The translations under genes and the position numbers were made by a program. DNA of 64,000 bases, taken from positions 372,001 to 436,000 of the forward strand of contig NZ_JADPMR010000003.1 of NCBI RefSeq assembly GCF_015686695.1, read 5' to 3'. Of this stretch, positions 1 to 8,372 are shown one piece after another. How positions within the stretch are numbered: the first letter of the stretch is position 1; each line of letters starts with the position of its first letter. The notes under the pieces were generated by a model. It was not told where the DNA came from. It did no database searches and saw only the letters and a list, made by a program, of their open reading frames with translations. The stretch comes from Vibrio nitrifigilis (GTDB lineage Bacteria > Pseudomonadota > Gammaproteobacteria > Enterobacterales > Vibrionaceae).

Positions 1-389
1 ACTGATTCTTGGACAGCTAAGCTATCTGGCTTATGCAACGTACCTCTTGCTACCGGAGAGACTTCTATTTTAATTGTTGCATTAGGACTTGTAACAACAA
101 TACGCAATTCATCTAACCTATGGTCCTGCAATACAGCTCGGTTCTCAGGTTCTTTGTTGATTAAATCGGTTATACGTTGCAATGCTGCTTTTACATTTGC
201 TAGAGCTTCATTTCGGGGCTCAAGAGGAAGATAAGCAAGATCAATATCCACAGACAAGCGTGGAAAATCTCTCACAAATAAGTTGATAGCTGTACCACCT
301 TTGAGTGCAAATGAAGGTTCTGTTGCAACCACTGGTAACATTCTAATCAGCAGTGAAACTTGCTTGTAATAAGGGCTCTCTCTATCCAT
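1..389 (-). CDS. AbiEii-type nucleotidyltransferase toxin, C-terminus outside window
   Basis: This is the first ~129 codons of a minus-strand gene whose remainder lies beyond base 1. The ATG is at 389-387 and the reading is open to the window edge. The segment carries the GG-T-A-(x)-L signature followed by R-L-S-V-D-I-D-L, the Gly/Asp metal-binding core of the DUF1814/AbiEii nucleotidyltransferase fold. Known members act as toxins of type IV abortive-infection systems. The start overlaps the 3' end of the AbiEi gene by 8 bp, which implies translational coupling. Family call is firm; activity cannot be judged from a fragment. Confidence 0.85.
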   Translation of the reverse strand, partial: MDRESPYYKQVSLLIRMLPVVATEPSFALKGGTAINLFVRDFPRLSVDIDLAYLPLEPRNEALANVKAALQRITDLINKEPENRAVLQDHRLDELRIVVTSPNATIKIEVSPVARGTLHKPDSLAVQES

Positions 390-1173
390 TGTTTGCTTCT
401 TCTTTTTTTACACTTAATATCTCTGGCACAGTGATTTGGTAACGCTCATCAAATCGCCCTTGCTCTACCACCTGACGCTTTCCTGAACCTAATGAGATCT
501 TTGTTTCATCAATGCGCTGAGTCCACTGATGCCCATGATAATGACTCAAAAACAAAAACACTCTATTGGTTTGAACCGAGCTACTACGTTCAAGAAGAGA
601 TTGCACCTTTCTAGGGCTCAGGTTTACAAGACCTTGAAAAAGCTCTGCTGCATGCTCAAAAGAAATTTGCTTCCCGATTGCATCAGCAACCTCGTAAGCA
701 GCAAGCTCTGGGCAACTAGCTTTTAGCTCTTTTCCTTTAACCGTAATCACTTTTAGGTCCTTGTCAGAGACAGCTTCAAGCTTATGGTTACCACAATAAA
801 ACCAATTTTGATTGGGAAATTCACGAAACCACTTAGGTAATGATTGTTTGTTCTTCACCCCTATCCAAACTTGTTCTTTACTTAGCTGTAAATAGTGACT
901 CAGTCCTTGGTGAGTTAAACTGCTTAACCCAGCCAGATGAACACGATGGTGCAACTGTGTGTCCATCGCTTGTAGAGCATCCACCCAGCCTGGCTTAACA
1001 TCATCTTTTGCGCCTGGCCGATAATAAACGCCTGAAGATAGCTTGCTAAGCCAACCACTCTGCGCATATTTTTGAGCTAAGGAATAGCTAATTCCGTTCT
1101 CAGTCAGCCATTGCTGTAGAACGAGAGATCCAGGAGATGTATGGGTAACCAGCCAGTTTATCTTGGATGACAT
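382..1173 (-). CDS. AbiEi-family type IV antitoxin/transcriptional autorepressor
   Basis: A 263-residue protein with an N-terminal winged-helix-like segment (about residues 15-60, ending in the G-V-Y-Y-R-P-G motif usual for AbiEi_3-type proteins) and a C-terminal antitoxin domain. In characterised AbiE systems the antitoxin neutralises the AbiEii nucleotidyltransferase without direct binding and represses its own promoter through inverted repeats. The gene sits immediately upstream of, and overlaps, the toxin gene. It is cargo beside a recombinase module, which fits a defence or island-stabilising role. The upstream region carries repeated TACCTA elements that could be its operator. Confidence 0.85.
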   Translation of the reverse strand: MSSKINWLVTHTSPGSLVLQQWLTENGISYSLAQKYAQSGWLSKLSSGVYYRPGAKDDVKPGWVDALQAMDTQLHHRVHLAGLSSLTHQGLSHYLQLSKEQVWIGVKNKQSLPKWFREFPNQNWFYCGNHKLEAVSDKDLKVITVKGKELKASCPELAAYEVADAIGKQISFEHAAELFQGLVNLSPRKVQSLLERSSSVQTNRVFLFLSHYHGHQWTQRIDETKISLGSGKRQVVEQGRFDERYQITVPEILSVKKEEANNG

Positions 1174-1178
1174 TTTTA

Positions 1179-1288
1179 TACCTAAAGTATGAATATTACG
1201 TAAAACGCAAACCTTTTGTTTATTCAGTATTAAATTATAACACCCTAGGTATTAAAAAAAAAAATATGACAAACCATTCTTTTACCTA
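1179..1288 (-). promoter_or_regulatory. abiE promoter/operator candidate
   Basis: In the spacer upstream of the antitoxin gene, TACCTA occurs at 1179-1184 and 1283-1288, with its reverse complement TAGGTA at 1246-1251 inside the palindrome CCTAGG. A perfect minus-strand -10 hexamer TATAAT lies at 1239-1234, next to the central copy; no good -35 is visible. Repeats flanking the promoter fit the negative autoregulation known for AbiEi proteins. Binding is inferred, not shown. Confidence 0.4.
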
Positions 1289-1344
1289 GCCATATACGGG
1301 CAAGCTAACAAAAGAATATTCCTAGATTTAATGTATTCCTAACA

Positions 1345-1881
1345 CTAGTCCAGATCTTCACGCTTTTTGAAATCAACAACATTACTATGCGCGTTCATAT
1401 CTTGCACATCAATCATCAGCTCAACATGCTTTTTGTCATCAGGGATCTGTTCCCACATAGCGACAGTCATTTGATGTGTTCTTACAGCTTGATATTTGAG
1501 GAGCTCTTTATAAGAATCGAGCTTCTCATCCTTTAGTTCTAGCTCAACCTTAAGTTTTTTCATTTCATGTTTAGCTTTCAGTAGATCCTCTTTAGACTTA
1601 ACATAAAGAGGATGAGCGCGAATAACAGTATCAGATACATTACTTGCACCATAAATACGCTCCGCTTCAGCGTTTTCAATCAGTGCCTTAGTTTCTGGAT
1701 AACGCTTAGCTGCTCCATTAGATAATCCAGCTTCCTTCTCAACATTAGAAACAACAATCTTAAGCTTGTTCGTTTTTAGTTTTTGCTTTAACTCCCGGTT
1801 GGTTGGCTTCTGAGCAACAAGGCGTTCCAATGCATCTCTCAGTTGCTTTTCTGTTGGGTTTAGCTCTGTACTATCAACCAT
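1345..1881 (-). CDS. gmtX: Small helical protein of recombinase module, GmtX-like
   Basis: A 178-residue, strongly charged protein with a long predicted helical/coiled-coil stretch (about residues 95-135, rich in Lys, Glu and Leu) after an N-terminal region that resembles small DNA-binding accessory proteins of tyrosine-recombinase transposons. Tn554-type elements also end their operon with a short helical protein. The ATG directly abuts the stop codon of the preceding large recombinase gene, so it is the last gene of a four-gene operon. The symbol rests on my recollection of the gamma-mobile-trio module and on gene order, not on a profile search. Confidence 0.6.
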   Translation of the reverse strand: MVDSTELNPTEKQLRDALERLVAQKPTNRELKQKLKTNKLKIVVSNVEKEAGLSNGAAKRYPETKALIENAEAERIYGASNVSDTVIRAHPLYVKSKEDLLKAKHEMKKLKVELELKDEKLDSYKELLKYQAVRTHQMTVAMWEQIPDDKKHVELMIDVQDMNAHSNVVDFKKREDLD

Positions 1882-4059
1882 CTACGCCACCATTGTCGTA
1901 TCGATAACTAAATTCAGCACATCTGCTGCAAACTCATACTTATCATGCTCAAACGCTAAGTCATCCATTATTTCTTCAGCAGCTTTTACTTGCATATAGT
2001 ATTTTGTTGCAGAACTTGAATTTAACTCATTGTTTTCGTTCAAAAACTCAATATTTCTCGTCGCATCCATACGGGACACTTCTGCGTAAACAGCATTTTC
2101 AATAAAGTCATATTCACAGTCAACACACTCAGTTAAGTCAATATTGATACGCATTGAGCATTGAGTGTTAGTACAATACATACCAGGAGCCACAGCATGT
2201 AAATGGGCCTTACCGTTGGTCAACAGATCTATCCAGTACTCCTTTGACAGCTTACGTTTATTTACTCCATCTTCAAAATAGCTTGCACCTTCACGACTGA
2301 TTGCTTGACCTTTTCCCCCTGCAATACGTTCACAGTTTGCCATTTTTTGATATATACGAGCAAAGATCTCAGCCTGTTGCGTGATCCGCTCTTTTTGAAT
2401 TTCGCTGTAAATTTTTTCAAATGAAAAGGCGTTACGAGCATACCAACGTGTCATCGCCATCGACAAATGCGACAACTGTTGCTTCAAAGCAGGGAAAGAG
2501 CATAACTCATAGCCAATTAGGTAATATGCAAGTGAACGTCGCAACTGATGACACGTAAAGCAAAATCTGTCACCCAGTTTAAAAGATGTCTGGGTTGGAT
2601 CAGATGTTTGTAAATAGCCCATATCATCTAATATCAGAATAGAATCAACGTTGTTTTTATTAAAATTATTTATGACACCTTTCCCCAACGCAGACTTACC
2701 TACAGACGTGAAATAGGTAACCTTTTGCAAGTTTGCGAACATTCTATGACTGTCATTTTCTGCAAACCTGTTTCGATAAGGTGTATGAATAGCATTTAAC
2801 ACATGAAAGGCTTTCCAACCAGTTTCAGTGGTAACAAAAACATCATTTTTGGTTTGACTGTTGAGTGTAATTTTTGATTGGCGTGTCGTTAGAAAGTAAA
2901 TTTGCTCCTTGCCGGTACCTGACTCATCCCCATTTCTATCAAACTTCTTGTCCTGAGCCCCATATACAGGACTAATTCGATACAGCTCATCTATCCTCAT
3001 TCCTGATAACGCCAAACACAACCACGAAGCCTCTGCACTCAGGCTAACTAAATACCGTCTAAATCTCCCCCAGTCATAGACAGTGTCACCGATGTACACA
3101 TTAAAACGGCGAAATTGTGATTTTTTTAAGAGAATACGAGTTTTAAGCGAGGTGAATATTTCCATCCATCGAGGATTTTTACCTTTATCGACCAAAGCCA
3201 CTCCCTCGCTTTCTAATGCTTGAGTGAATCGCTCCCAGTTTTTCTCATAACCCTTTATAGGTTGATATCTCTTTCCATTTCTTACATCTAAAAGTATCCT
3301 TTTTTCTTCATATTTATAAAAGGACAGCATCTGCTCAACAGCTTGTTCGATTTCATCCCTTAATCCATATGCTTTTGCAATCCTTTTGCTGTACTCCGTT
3401 AATGCCGCAAAATATATACGAGGAGGAATAACCAATGTTCCTTCAGTGTCATCAGGTCTTGCGTTAAACATTTTATGCGTTAGGCGATAAAAATTAACCG
3501 TAAATGGCAGTAAACCTTTTAAAGCGGGAAGATAGTTTAACCCAGTAAATACTTTGGGATCAGACATGTCAAAAAATCCATCATCAACCAAAATCTCTAT
3601 ATGCTCTTGGTTTAAATCTTCAAAAGAAGTAATGCCACGCTTAAACAGTTTAGCAATACAATTTCGCAAAGAATCTATCTTGCTTTTGAGAGAACTTAAC
3701 TCAATATTTTGACCTGAAAACCACATATTAGCTACTGCGATACACTTCACTTGATTTACTAAATGACGTTCGTTTGGACGAAGTTCAATGACGTTCTCGC
3801 CTTGTTCTAACTTTATATGAAAATAAATGTTTGACTTATTTTTTCCTTTATAAGCAGACTGTGCAAACATCCAAGCATCTTCCCCAAACAAGATTGTCTT
3901 TCTCTCATCTTGATAGACCACCATTTTATCCAACTCTTCCCAATTACCTCGCAGTAGCGCAGGGAAAAGCTCTTGCTGCAAATAATCTTTATTACCGCCA
4001 ACCGAGCGCATAACACCTAAAGTAGATTCTAAATCTTGCGAATTTTCAAACGACAACAT
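1882..4059 (-). CDS. gmtY: Large tyrosine recombinase, GmtY-like, with C-terminal Cys cluster
   Basis: A 725-residue protein with a complete tyrosine recombinase signature: Arg354 in S-G-M-R-I-D-E-L, His504 and Arg507 in C-H-Q-L-R-R, His531 in L-S-H-L-S-M, and the candidate nucleophile Tyr540 in R-W-Y-A-R. Beyond the catalytic domain, near residues 640-665, lie four cysteines as C-x4-C and C-x2-C, a probable zinc-binding knuckle. It is about twice the length of XerC-type enzymes, with a ~330-residue N-terminal extension. It lies 11 bp downstream of the next large gene and likely acts with it in island integration and excision. Confidence 0.7.
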   Translation of the reverse strand: MLSFENSQDLESTLGVMRSVGGNKDYLQQELFPALLRGNWEELDKMVVYQDERKTILFGEDAWMFAQSAYKGKNKSNIYFHIKLEQGENVIELRPNERHLVNQVKCIAVANMWFSGQNIELSSLKSKIDSLRNCIAKLFKRGITSFEDLNQEHIEILVDDGFFDMSDPKVFTGLNYLPALKGLLPFTVNFYRLTHKMFNARPDDTEGTLVIPPRIYFAALTEYSKRIAKAYGLRDEIEQAVEQMLSFYKYEEKRILLDVRNGKRYQPIKGYEKNWERFTQALESEGVALVDKGKNPRWMEIFTSLKTRILLKKSQFRRFNVYIGDTVYDWGRFRRYLVSLSAEASWLCLALSGMRIDELYRISPVYGAQDKKFDRNGDESGTGKEQIYFLTTRQSKITLNSQTKNDVFVTTETGWKAFHVLNAIHTPYRNRFAENDSHRMFANLQKVTYFTSVGKSALGKGVINNFNKNNVDSILILDDMGYLQTSDPTQTSFKLGDRFCFTCHQLRRSLAYYLIGYELCSFPALKQQLSHLSMAMTRWYARNAFSFEKIYSEIQKERITQQAEIFARIYQKMANCERIAGGKGQAISREGASYFEDGVNKRKLSKEYWIDLLTNGKAHLHAVAPGMYCTNTQCSMRINIDLTECVDCEYDFIENAVYAEVSRMDATRNIEFLNENNELNSSSATKYYMQVKAAEEIMDDLAFEHDKYEFAADVLNLVIDTTMVA

Positions 4060-4070
4060 AGATATGCGCC

Positions 4071-6539
4071 TTATAGATATGGGGTAATGGAAGATAACGA
4101 GTTGAAGATGGGATAACGCCCTTTTTCTTCCAGCAAACCTTCAGCCTTCTCAATTGTTTCTGATGGTATATCATCAAGATGGGCTTGAAAGCGCTCTAAC
4201 TTAGCCTGAATGAGCGACGCTCGTTCTGGATATTGATCAATACCTTCACTTAGAACATCGAGAAAACTCAGCAATTTATAAATAGCGTAGGGGTCATCAA
4301 CAAGCTTGGCGCTTTTGCAAAAGGGGCAAAGATCGTATTGATAACAGGTAATATCCTGACCATCTTCAATAATCCCCTTTTCTTCTGCAAATTTACGCGC
4401 CGCATAGTGCCAATCTTTTTCTGAGTTCAGATCAATTTGACCGTCACAATCAACACCGTTAGGGTTAGTAGGTCGGTTGCGTTTTTTCCAAATCTCGTAT
4501 TCTAAAACAGGAATTTTTAGCTCTTGCTCAAGCGTTTTTATAGCTTCATTGCGTGTATTTCCCGCAGCGATGTGACTTAGCACCATCATTCCTTGCGATA
4601 TTTGCTTACTATTTGAAACCGGATGTCCATTTCGGTATCGCCTATCAGCCGTTTCAATGCTGTGCTGCAAAATCTTTTGAGCAGTCAGCCCACGCTCTTC
4701 TGGTTTGTATTCTAAGTCAGAGTGAGTAACTCGAATTCGACTTGAATTTATATTTAAAAAGTAGTCACCATAGTCAATTCCGCACAAGTTCAACAAGTAT
4801 GAGCTTATAGGCACCTTACCTTCGGACCACTGGTAAGTAAGATTTTGCCTCCCCAAAGGCAGTAGAAAAGGAGGTTTGGTTCCACCACTACGTCGCTTAC
4901 TCAGACCAACTCGCGTTATACCAGGTATCGGGTTTCTCGTTGCTGCATAGAGCTCAACTAATTGAAGAAAACGGCGGTATTTAGAATCAACAGTAAACTC
5001 ACCTTTTGAGCCATCAAGATATTTAAAAGAAATCGTGATATTTCCATTAGAATCTTTATTTGAATAGCTAAGTGGCATCAGTACATTTCGAAGTGAAACA
5101 TCCGTCATACATGAGATAGCAGCATAAGCTATGGAAATTGCTCTTTGTGTTACAGCGCTTTTAACTAGTTCGATGACCTGCCTGTCCATTATCCATGCCC
5201 TATCCTCTCTCTGAACCCAGTTAAAAGTGATCATCTTTTGATTTTCAACAATGTCGATATAGGTTTTAACTAAGTGATCGACTAGCTCACTTCTGTTACT
5301 AGAAAGTAAATTTAAATTCCTTGATAACGCTGATAGAGCGTGCCCAATCTCCACCTTAGTTTTTTCTCCTTGGCTATTGAGAAAATATAATAAGGTATCA
5401 AACGGGTCATCACTGTACTTTTTTGATAGTAATTCAAAGGTCTGGAGAAATGTGATGCCGTCGGCTTTCCCGACACTATCTCGTTTATTAATATTAGCAA
5501 CTATAAACCCAACGCTTTTTTCACTAGCTTCGGGATGCAAGTTTTCTTCTGATTCTGAAAACAACGCCTTTACGTCTTTTGATGAGCGCCCTTTATATGC
5601 ACGAACTTGAGCTGTTTTCGATGTACGATTTTCTGCCTTCGATACTACTACTTTAATAGGATGACGAACCTCCTTAATCGGTGTGTCATTAAATGCGGTG
5701 TAGTAGGCAAATAAGATGTAAGCTGCAGCCATACATTGATTAAAAGGACTCCCTGCTCCATCTTTTACATCACCGCCCCCCAACTCAATTGTAGTGTCAC
5801 GACCATTTACCCTATCTACGACAATGCCGTCTAAGCATCGAGGGGGAAGTGCTTCAGGGTTCTCCTCTTTTAGAGCAATAAGTTGAGTTGCCAAAGAAAA
5901 AAAGAAAAGTTGAGTGCGTCGAACTAATCCATACCACTCACTTGATATATAAGGTTGTGTTGATGCTTCATCCTTCAGAGTAGAAAAAGATTTAAGCGTG
6001 GCTTGCCACTCGGATACATCGACACCAAGCACTGAAAGAAGATTATCGAGGAACATCTTTCTACTACAAGCAGTGGATTCCAATATGCCAGCTTCTTCAC
6101 CATCATAGTATTGAAAGCTATATTTTTTCTGCTCCCCCCTCTCATGAACTAAACGCCACAATTCACCCGCGTTCCCAACATAAGAAAGGTATCCAGCCTG
6201 ACAAAAAGGGGAGTTTTTTTTAAAATCACAAAAAACAAGATACCGCTTTAAAACGAATAACCTAGTAAATATAGAGCTTTCACTACCGTTATTTTTTTTC
6301 TCTTGATCAACCCAGCCCTTTAGCTTTTGCATTATTTTCAAGCGAGATGGTTTTACTAATGGCCTTTGAGGATCGCACTGCTCATGACACCAATCAAGAA
6401 GATTGAATTGATAACCATACGCTTTCTCTTTTCGATGCAGTTTAAAACTCAAATCTAATGAAGTAACGTTATCTTTCGCTTTTGGTTGAGTAATGCGTTT
6501 ATTTTTATTTCTAGATGCTGCTAATCGACTTTTTGCCAT
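4071..6539 (-). CDS. gmtZ: Large recombinase-like integrase partner, GmtZ-like
   Basis: An 822-residue protein. The tyrosine recombinase core is recognisable but degenerate: an Arg-containing box (V-S-L-R-N-V-L-M-P-L), an S-S-R-I-R segment where H-x-x-R is expected, and a late H-S-x(4)-D-R-R-Y box that could supply the second histidine and tyrosine. The C-terminal region carries C-x6-C-P-F-C, another likely zinc site. It may be a structural or weakly catalytic partner of the other two recombinases. It starts 4 bp after the stop of the upstream recombinase gene. The symbol is assigned by recollection of the gamma-mobile-trio architecture. Confidence 0.65.
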   Translation of the reverse strand: MAKSRLAASRNKNKRITQPKAKDNVTSLDLSFKLHRKEKAYGYQFNLLDWCHEQCDPQRPLVKPSRLKIMQKLKGWVDQEKKNNGSESSIFTRLFVLKRYLVFCDFKKNSPFCQAGYLSYVGNAGELWRLVHERGEQKKYSFQYYDGEEAGILESTACSRKMFLDNLLSVLGVDVSEWQATLKSFSTLKDEASTQPYISSEWYGLVRRTQLFFFSLATQLIALKEENPEALPPRCLDGIVVDRVNGRDTTIELGGGDVKDGAGSPFNQCMAAAYILFAYYTAFNDTPIKEVRHPIKVVVSKAENRTSKTAQVRAYKGRSSKDVKALFSESEENLHPEASEKSVGFIVANINKRDSVGKADGITFLQTFELLSKKYSDDPFDTLLYFLNSQGEKTKVEIGHALSALSRNLNLLSSNRSELVDHLVKTYIDIVENQKMITFNWVQREDRAWIMDRQVIELVKSAVTQRAISIAYAAISCMTDVSLRNVLMPLSYSNKDSNGNITISFKYLDGSKGEFTVDSKYRRFLQLVELYAATRNPIPGITRVGLSKRRSGGTKPPFLLPLGRQNLTYQWSEGKVPISSYLLNLCGIDYGDYFLNINSSRIRVTHSDLEYKPEERGLTAQKILQHSIETADRRYRNGHPVSNSKQISQGMMVLSHIAAGNTRNEAIKTLEQELKIPVLEYEIWKKRNRPTNPNGVDCDGQIDLNSEKDWHYAARKFAEEKGIIEDGQDITCYQYDLCPFCKSAKLVDDPYAIYKLLSFLDVLSEGIDQYPERASLIQAKLERFQAHLDDIPSETIEKAEGLLEEKGRYPIFNSLSSITPYL

Positions 6540-6543
6540 GCGC

Positions 6544-7977
6544 TCATCTCAAAACTTCTTGTGCAAATTGATTTTTGCGCTGAGAGAAATCAAACCATGT
6601 TTTATCATCATTTAGATAGTTAATGTATTTTTGAGTAGTACCAGTATTATCATGCCCCATCAAGTGTGCTAATTCGGAGATCAGCGCCTCAAAGGGCTTA
6701 CCTGTTTCAATATGCTTCTTGTACAGCCAATCGGTCGCGAAAGTAGCTCGTAAATCATGCGTAACAAAATAAATATCAAGTCCACTAAGAATCAAATCAT
6801 TACGTACCGTTTCCACATGCTTTTGAATTGTGTTTGGTGCGTAGATACAGCCATTAGATTGAACAAATAAGTGGTTATGACGCAATAACCCACTTTCAAT
6901 AGCTTTCTTCCTGGCCTTACTTAGCTTGTACTCATACAAAAGATCCATAACGTGAGCTGGAATTTCAATCGTCCTCTCTTTTCTGTATTTGGTAAGGCAA
7001 CCGTTGATTCGCTCACCAATTGGCACTTTTACAACTTCAGATTTTGGCTTCTCTACGACAGATGCTGGAAAAGTTATCAACTCCTCGAGTCTCACTCCAA
7101 CCTCCGCTGCCGTGTACAACATTAAGTCCTTAGTATCCGATGAATTTTCCACATCGATATATCGGTAAAAGGCTTGTTTTTCATCTTCACGCAGGGGACG
7201 CAACTCGCGGATATCAGCGTCTTGAGGCTTTTGTTTGTTCTTAAATGGTTTGGTGAGCCCCGTCGTATATACGGTAACATCGCCGCGATAACCATTGAGA
7301 TGTGAGAGCATGTTATGTTGCGCTCTCTTATTTTTGTTCTGTATACGAACTTTCTTAGCTGAAAACTCGAATGGGCGAAAAGTTTTGCTAAGTGGAACTA
7401 TCCGTTGACGATGAAGATAGGTGTAGTAAGCAACTACTTTTAGTACATAGCTCGAAGCTGTATTTGGTGAACCACCGATTTTTCCATTTTCATCTTCGGC
7501 ATAAATATTCTCTAATAAGTAATCACGGTATCTAACGACAGGGCTTTCTTCTACTTTCTCAGTGCAGTCAAATATTGTTAATGGGAGCTTCTCTTCAATC
7601 AAGACTCCTGTTCTTTTGTCAGTATGTTCTGGGATTTCCATACTCATCCAACGATAGAAGCTTAATAACGCATTTGCATGAGATTCAATTGTATCAACGG
7701 AAGATATATCTGGATTTGACAATAGAGAGTGCAGGTATAAATTGACTGGCACTACATTAATGCCATCTGGGTCAACTAAAATCGGAATTTTATAAATAAA
7801 TGGTTTTGAATTGTCGTTTACTTCTTGGATTATCTCACCACTATCAGAGGCAACTCTACTGGTAAATGAAGGATATTTGTCCGTATTGATCCACATAAGG
7901 CAGTAATCAACACCATAGTCCTCTGGAAATGTATCACTCTGCTCAATCACACTAACACCAAATAACCAAATAATCAT
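6544..7977 (-). CDS. Site-specific tyrosine recombinase, first gene of island module
   Basis: A 477-residue tyrosine recombinase with a canonical active site: Arg296 (G-V-R-L-E-E-L), His407 and Arg410 (T-H-D-L-R), His442 (L-M-G-H-D-N) and Tyr451 (Q-K-Y-I-N-Y). A SAM-like core-binding segment (about residues 75-200) precedes it. As the gene nearest the island boundary it is the natural candidate for the main integrase. A minus-strand promoter with a perfect -10 lies only 8 nt before the annotated ATG, so translation may be leaderless or start at the internal Met28. Confidence 0.85.
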   Translation of the reverse strand: MIIWLFGVSVIEQSDTFPEDYGVDYCLMWINTDKYPSFTSRVASDSGEIIQEVNDNSKPFIYKIPILVDPDGINVVPVNLYLHSLLSNPDISSVDTIESHANALLSFYRWMSMEIPEHTDKRTGVLIEEKLPLTIFDCTEKVEESPVVRYRDYLLENIYAEDENGKIGGSPNTASSYVLKVVAYYTYLHRQRIVPLSKTFRPFEFSAKKVRIQNKNKRAQHNMLSHLNGYRGDVTVYTTGLTKPFKNKQKPQDADIRELRPLREDEKQAFYRYIDVENSSDTKDLMLYTAAEVGVRLEELITFPASVVEKPKSEVVKVPIGERINGCLTKYRKERTIEIPAHVMDLLYEYKLSKARKKAIESGLLRHNHLFVQSNGCIYAPNTIQKHVETVRNDLILSGLDIYFVTHDLRATFATDWLYKKHIETGKPFEALISELAHLMGHDNTGTTQKYINYLNDDKTWFDFSQRKNQFAQEVLR

Positions 7978-8372
7978 GGTGTTACATTATAATGCTCCAT
8001 CCTATCTGTCTAATTTTTATTCATTTCAATTGTTAACTTTCGACACCTAACAAAAATCCCAACCGTAGTTCCAGATTTTCACTGGATTCCCTTTTCAGTG
8101 ACATTTAGCCGTCTAGGCATCCATATCACACCAACTAATAGTGGATATTATTGACCAATCAATGAATAGTCTAGCAATAATTGATTTACATATTACGTTT
8201 CATAAAGAACTCACGAATCCATCATTGAAGTAGTGGAGACGCTCATATAACAATGATTGAGTTGAATCTTGATTCTGCCTAAAGCAACTATTTGGCAGAC
8301 AGTACTGGACATGTAGGTGGGATTGAATAAAATCTGCGCTCTTAAACAAACGCACCATAAAAAGGTAACACT
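7978..8372. other. 395-bp spacer between island and trmA; candidate island end
   Basis: No credible gene. It contains the recombinase promoter at its left end and a short hairpin, TCACTG (8079-8084) with CAGTGA (8096-8101) separated by 11 bases, the kind of inverted repeat a tyrosine recombinase core site can have. Another weak dyad (ATTGA/TCAAT) lies around 8150-8163. No cobalamin-riboswitch-like sequence or btuB remnant is visible, although btuB is the usual divergent neighbour of trmA in E. coli. The island boundary must lie here, but the attachment site cannot be fixed from one end. Confidence 0.4.
7986..8013 (-). promoter_or_regulatory. Promoter of recombinase operon
   Basis: On the minus strand a TATAAT hexamer (7991-7986) is preceded, 16 bp upstream, by TTAGAC (8013-8008), which matches four of six -35 consensus bases. 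The predicted transcription start is near 7979, almost at the recombinase ATG at 7977. Position and a perfect -10 support it; there is no direct evidence. Confidence 0.5.

Noticed and set aside
8041..8372. Cobalamin riboswitch or btuB remnant beside trmA
   Set aside because: No B12-box-like sequence or btuB coding fragment is visible in the spacer.
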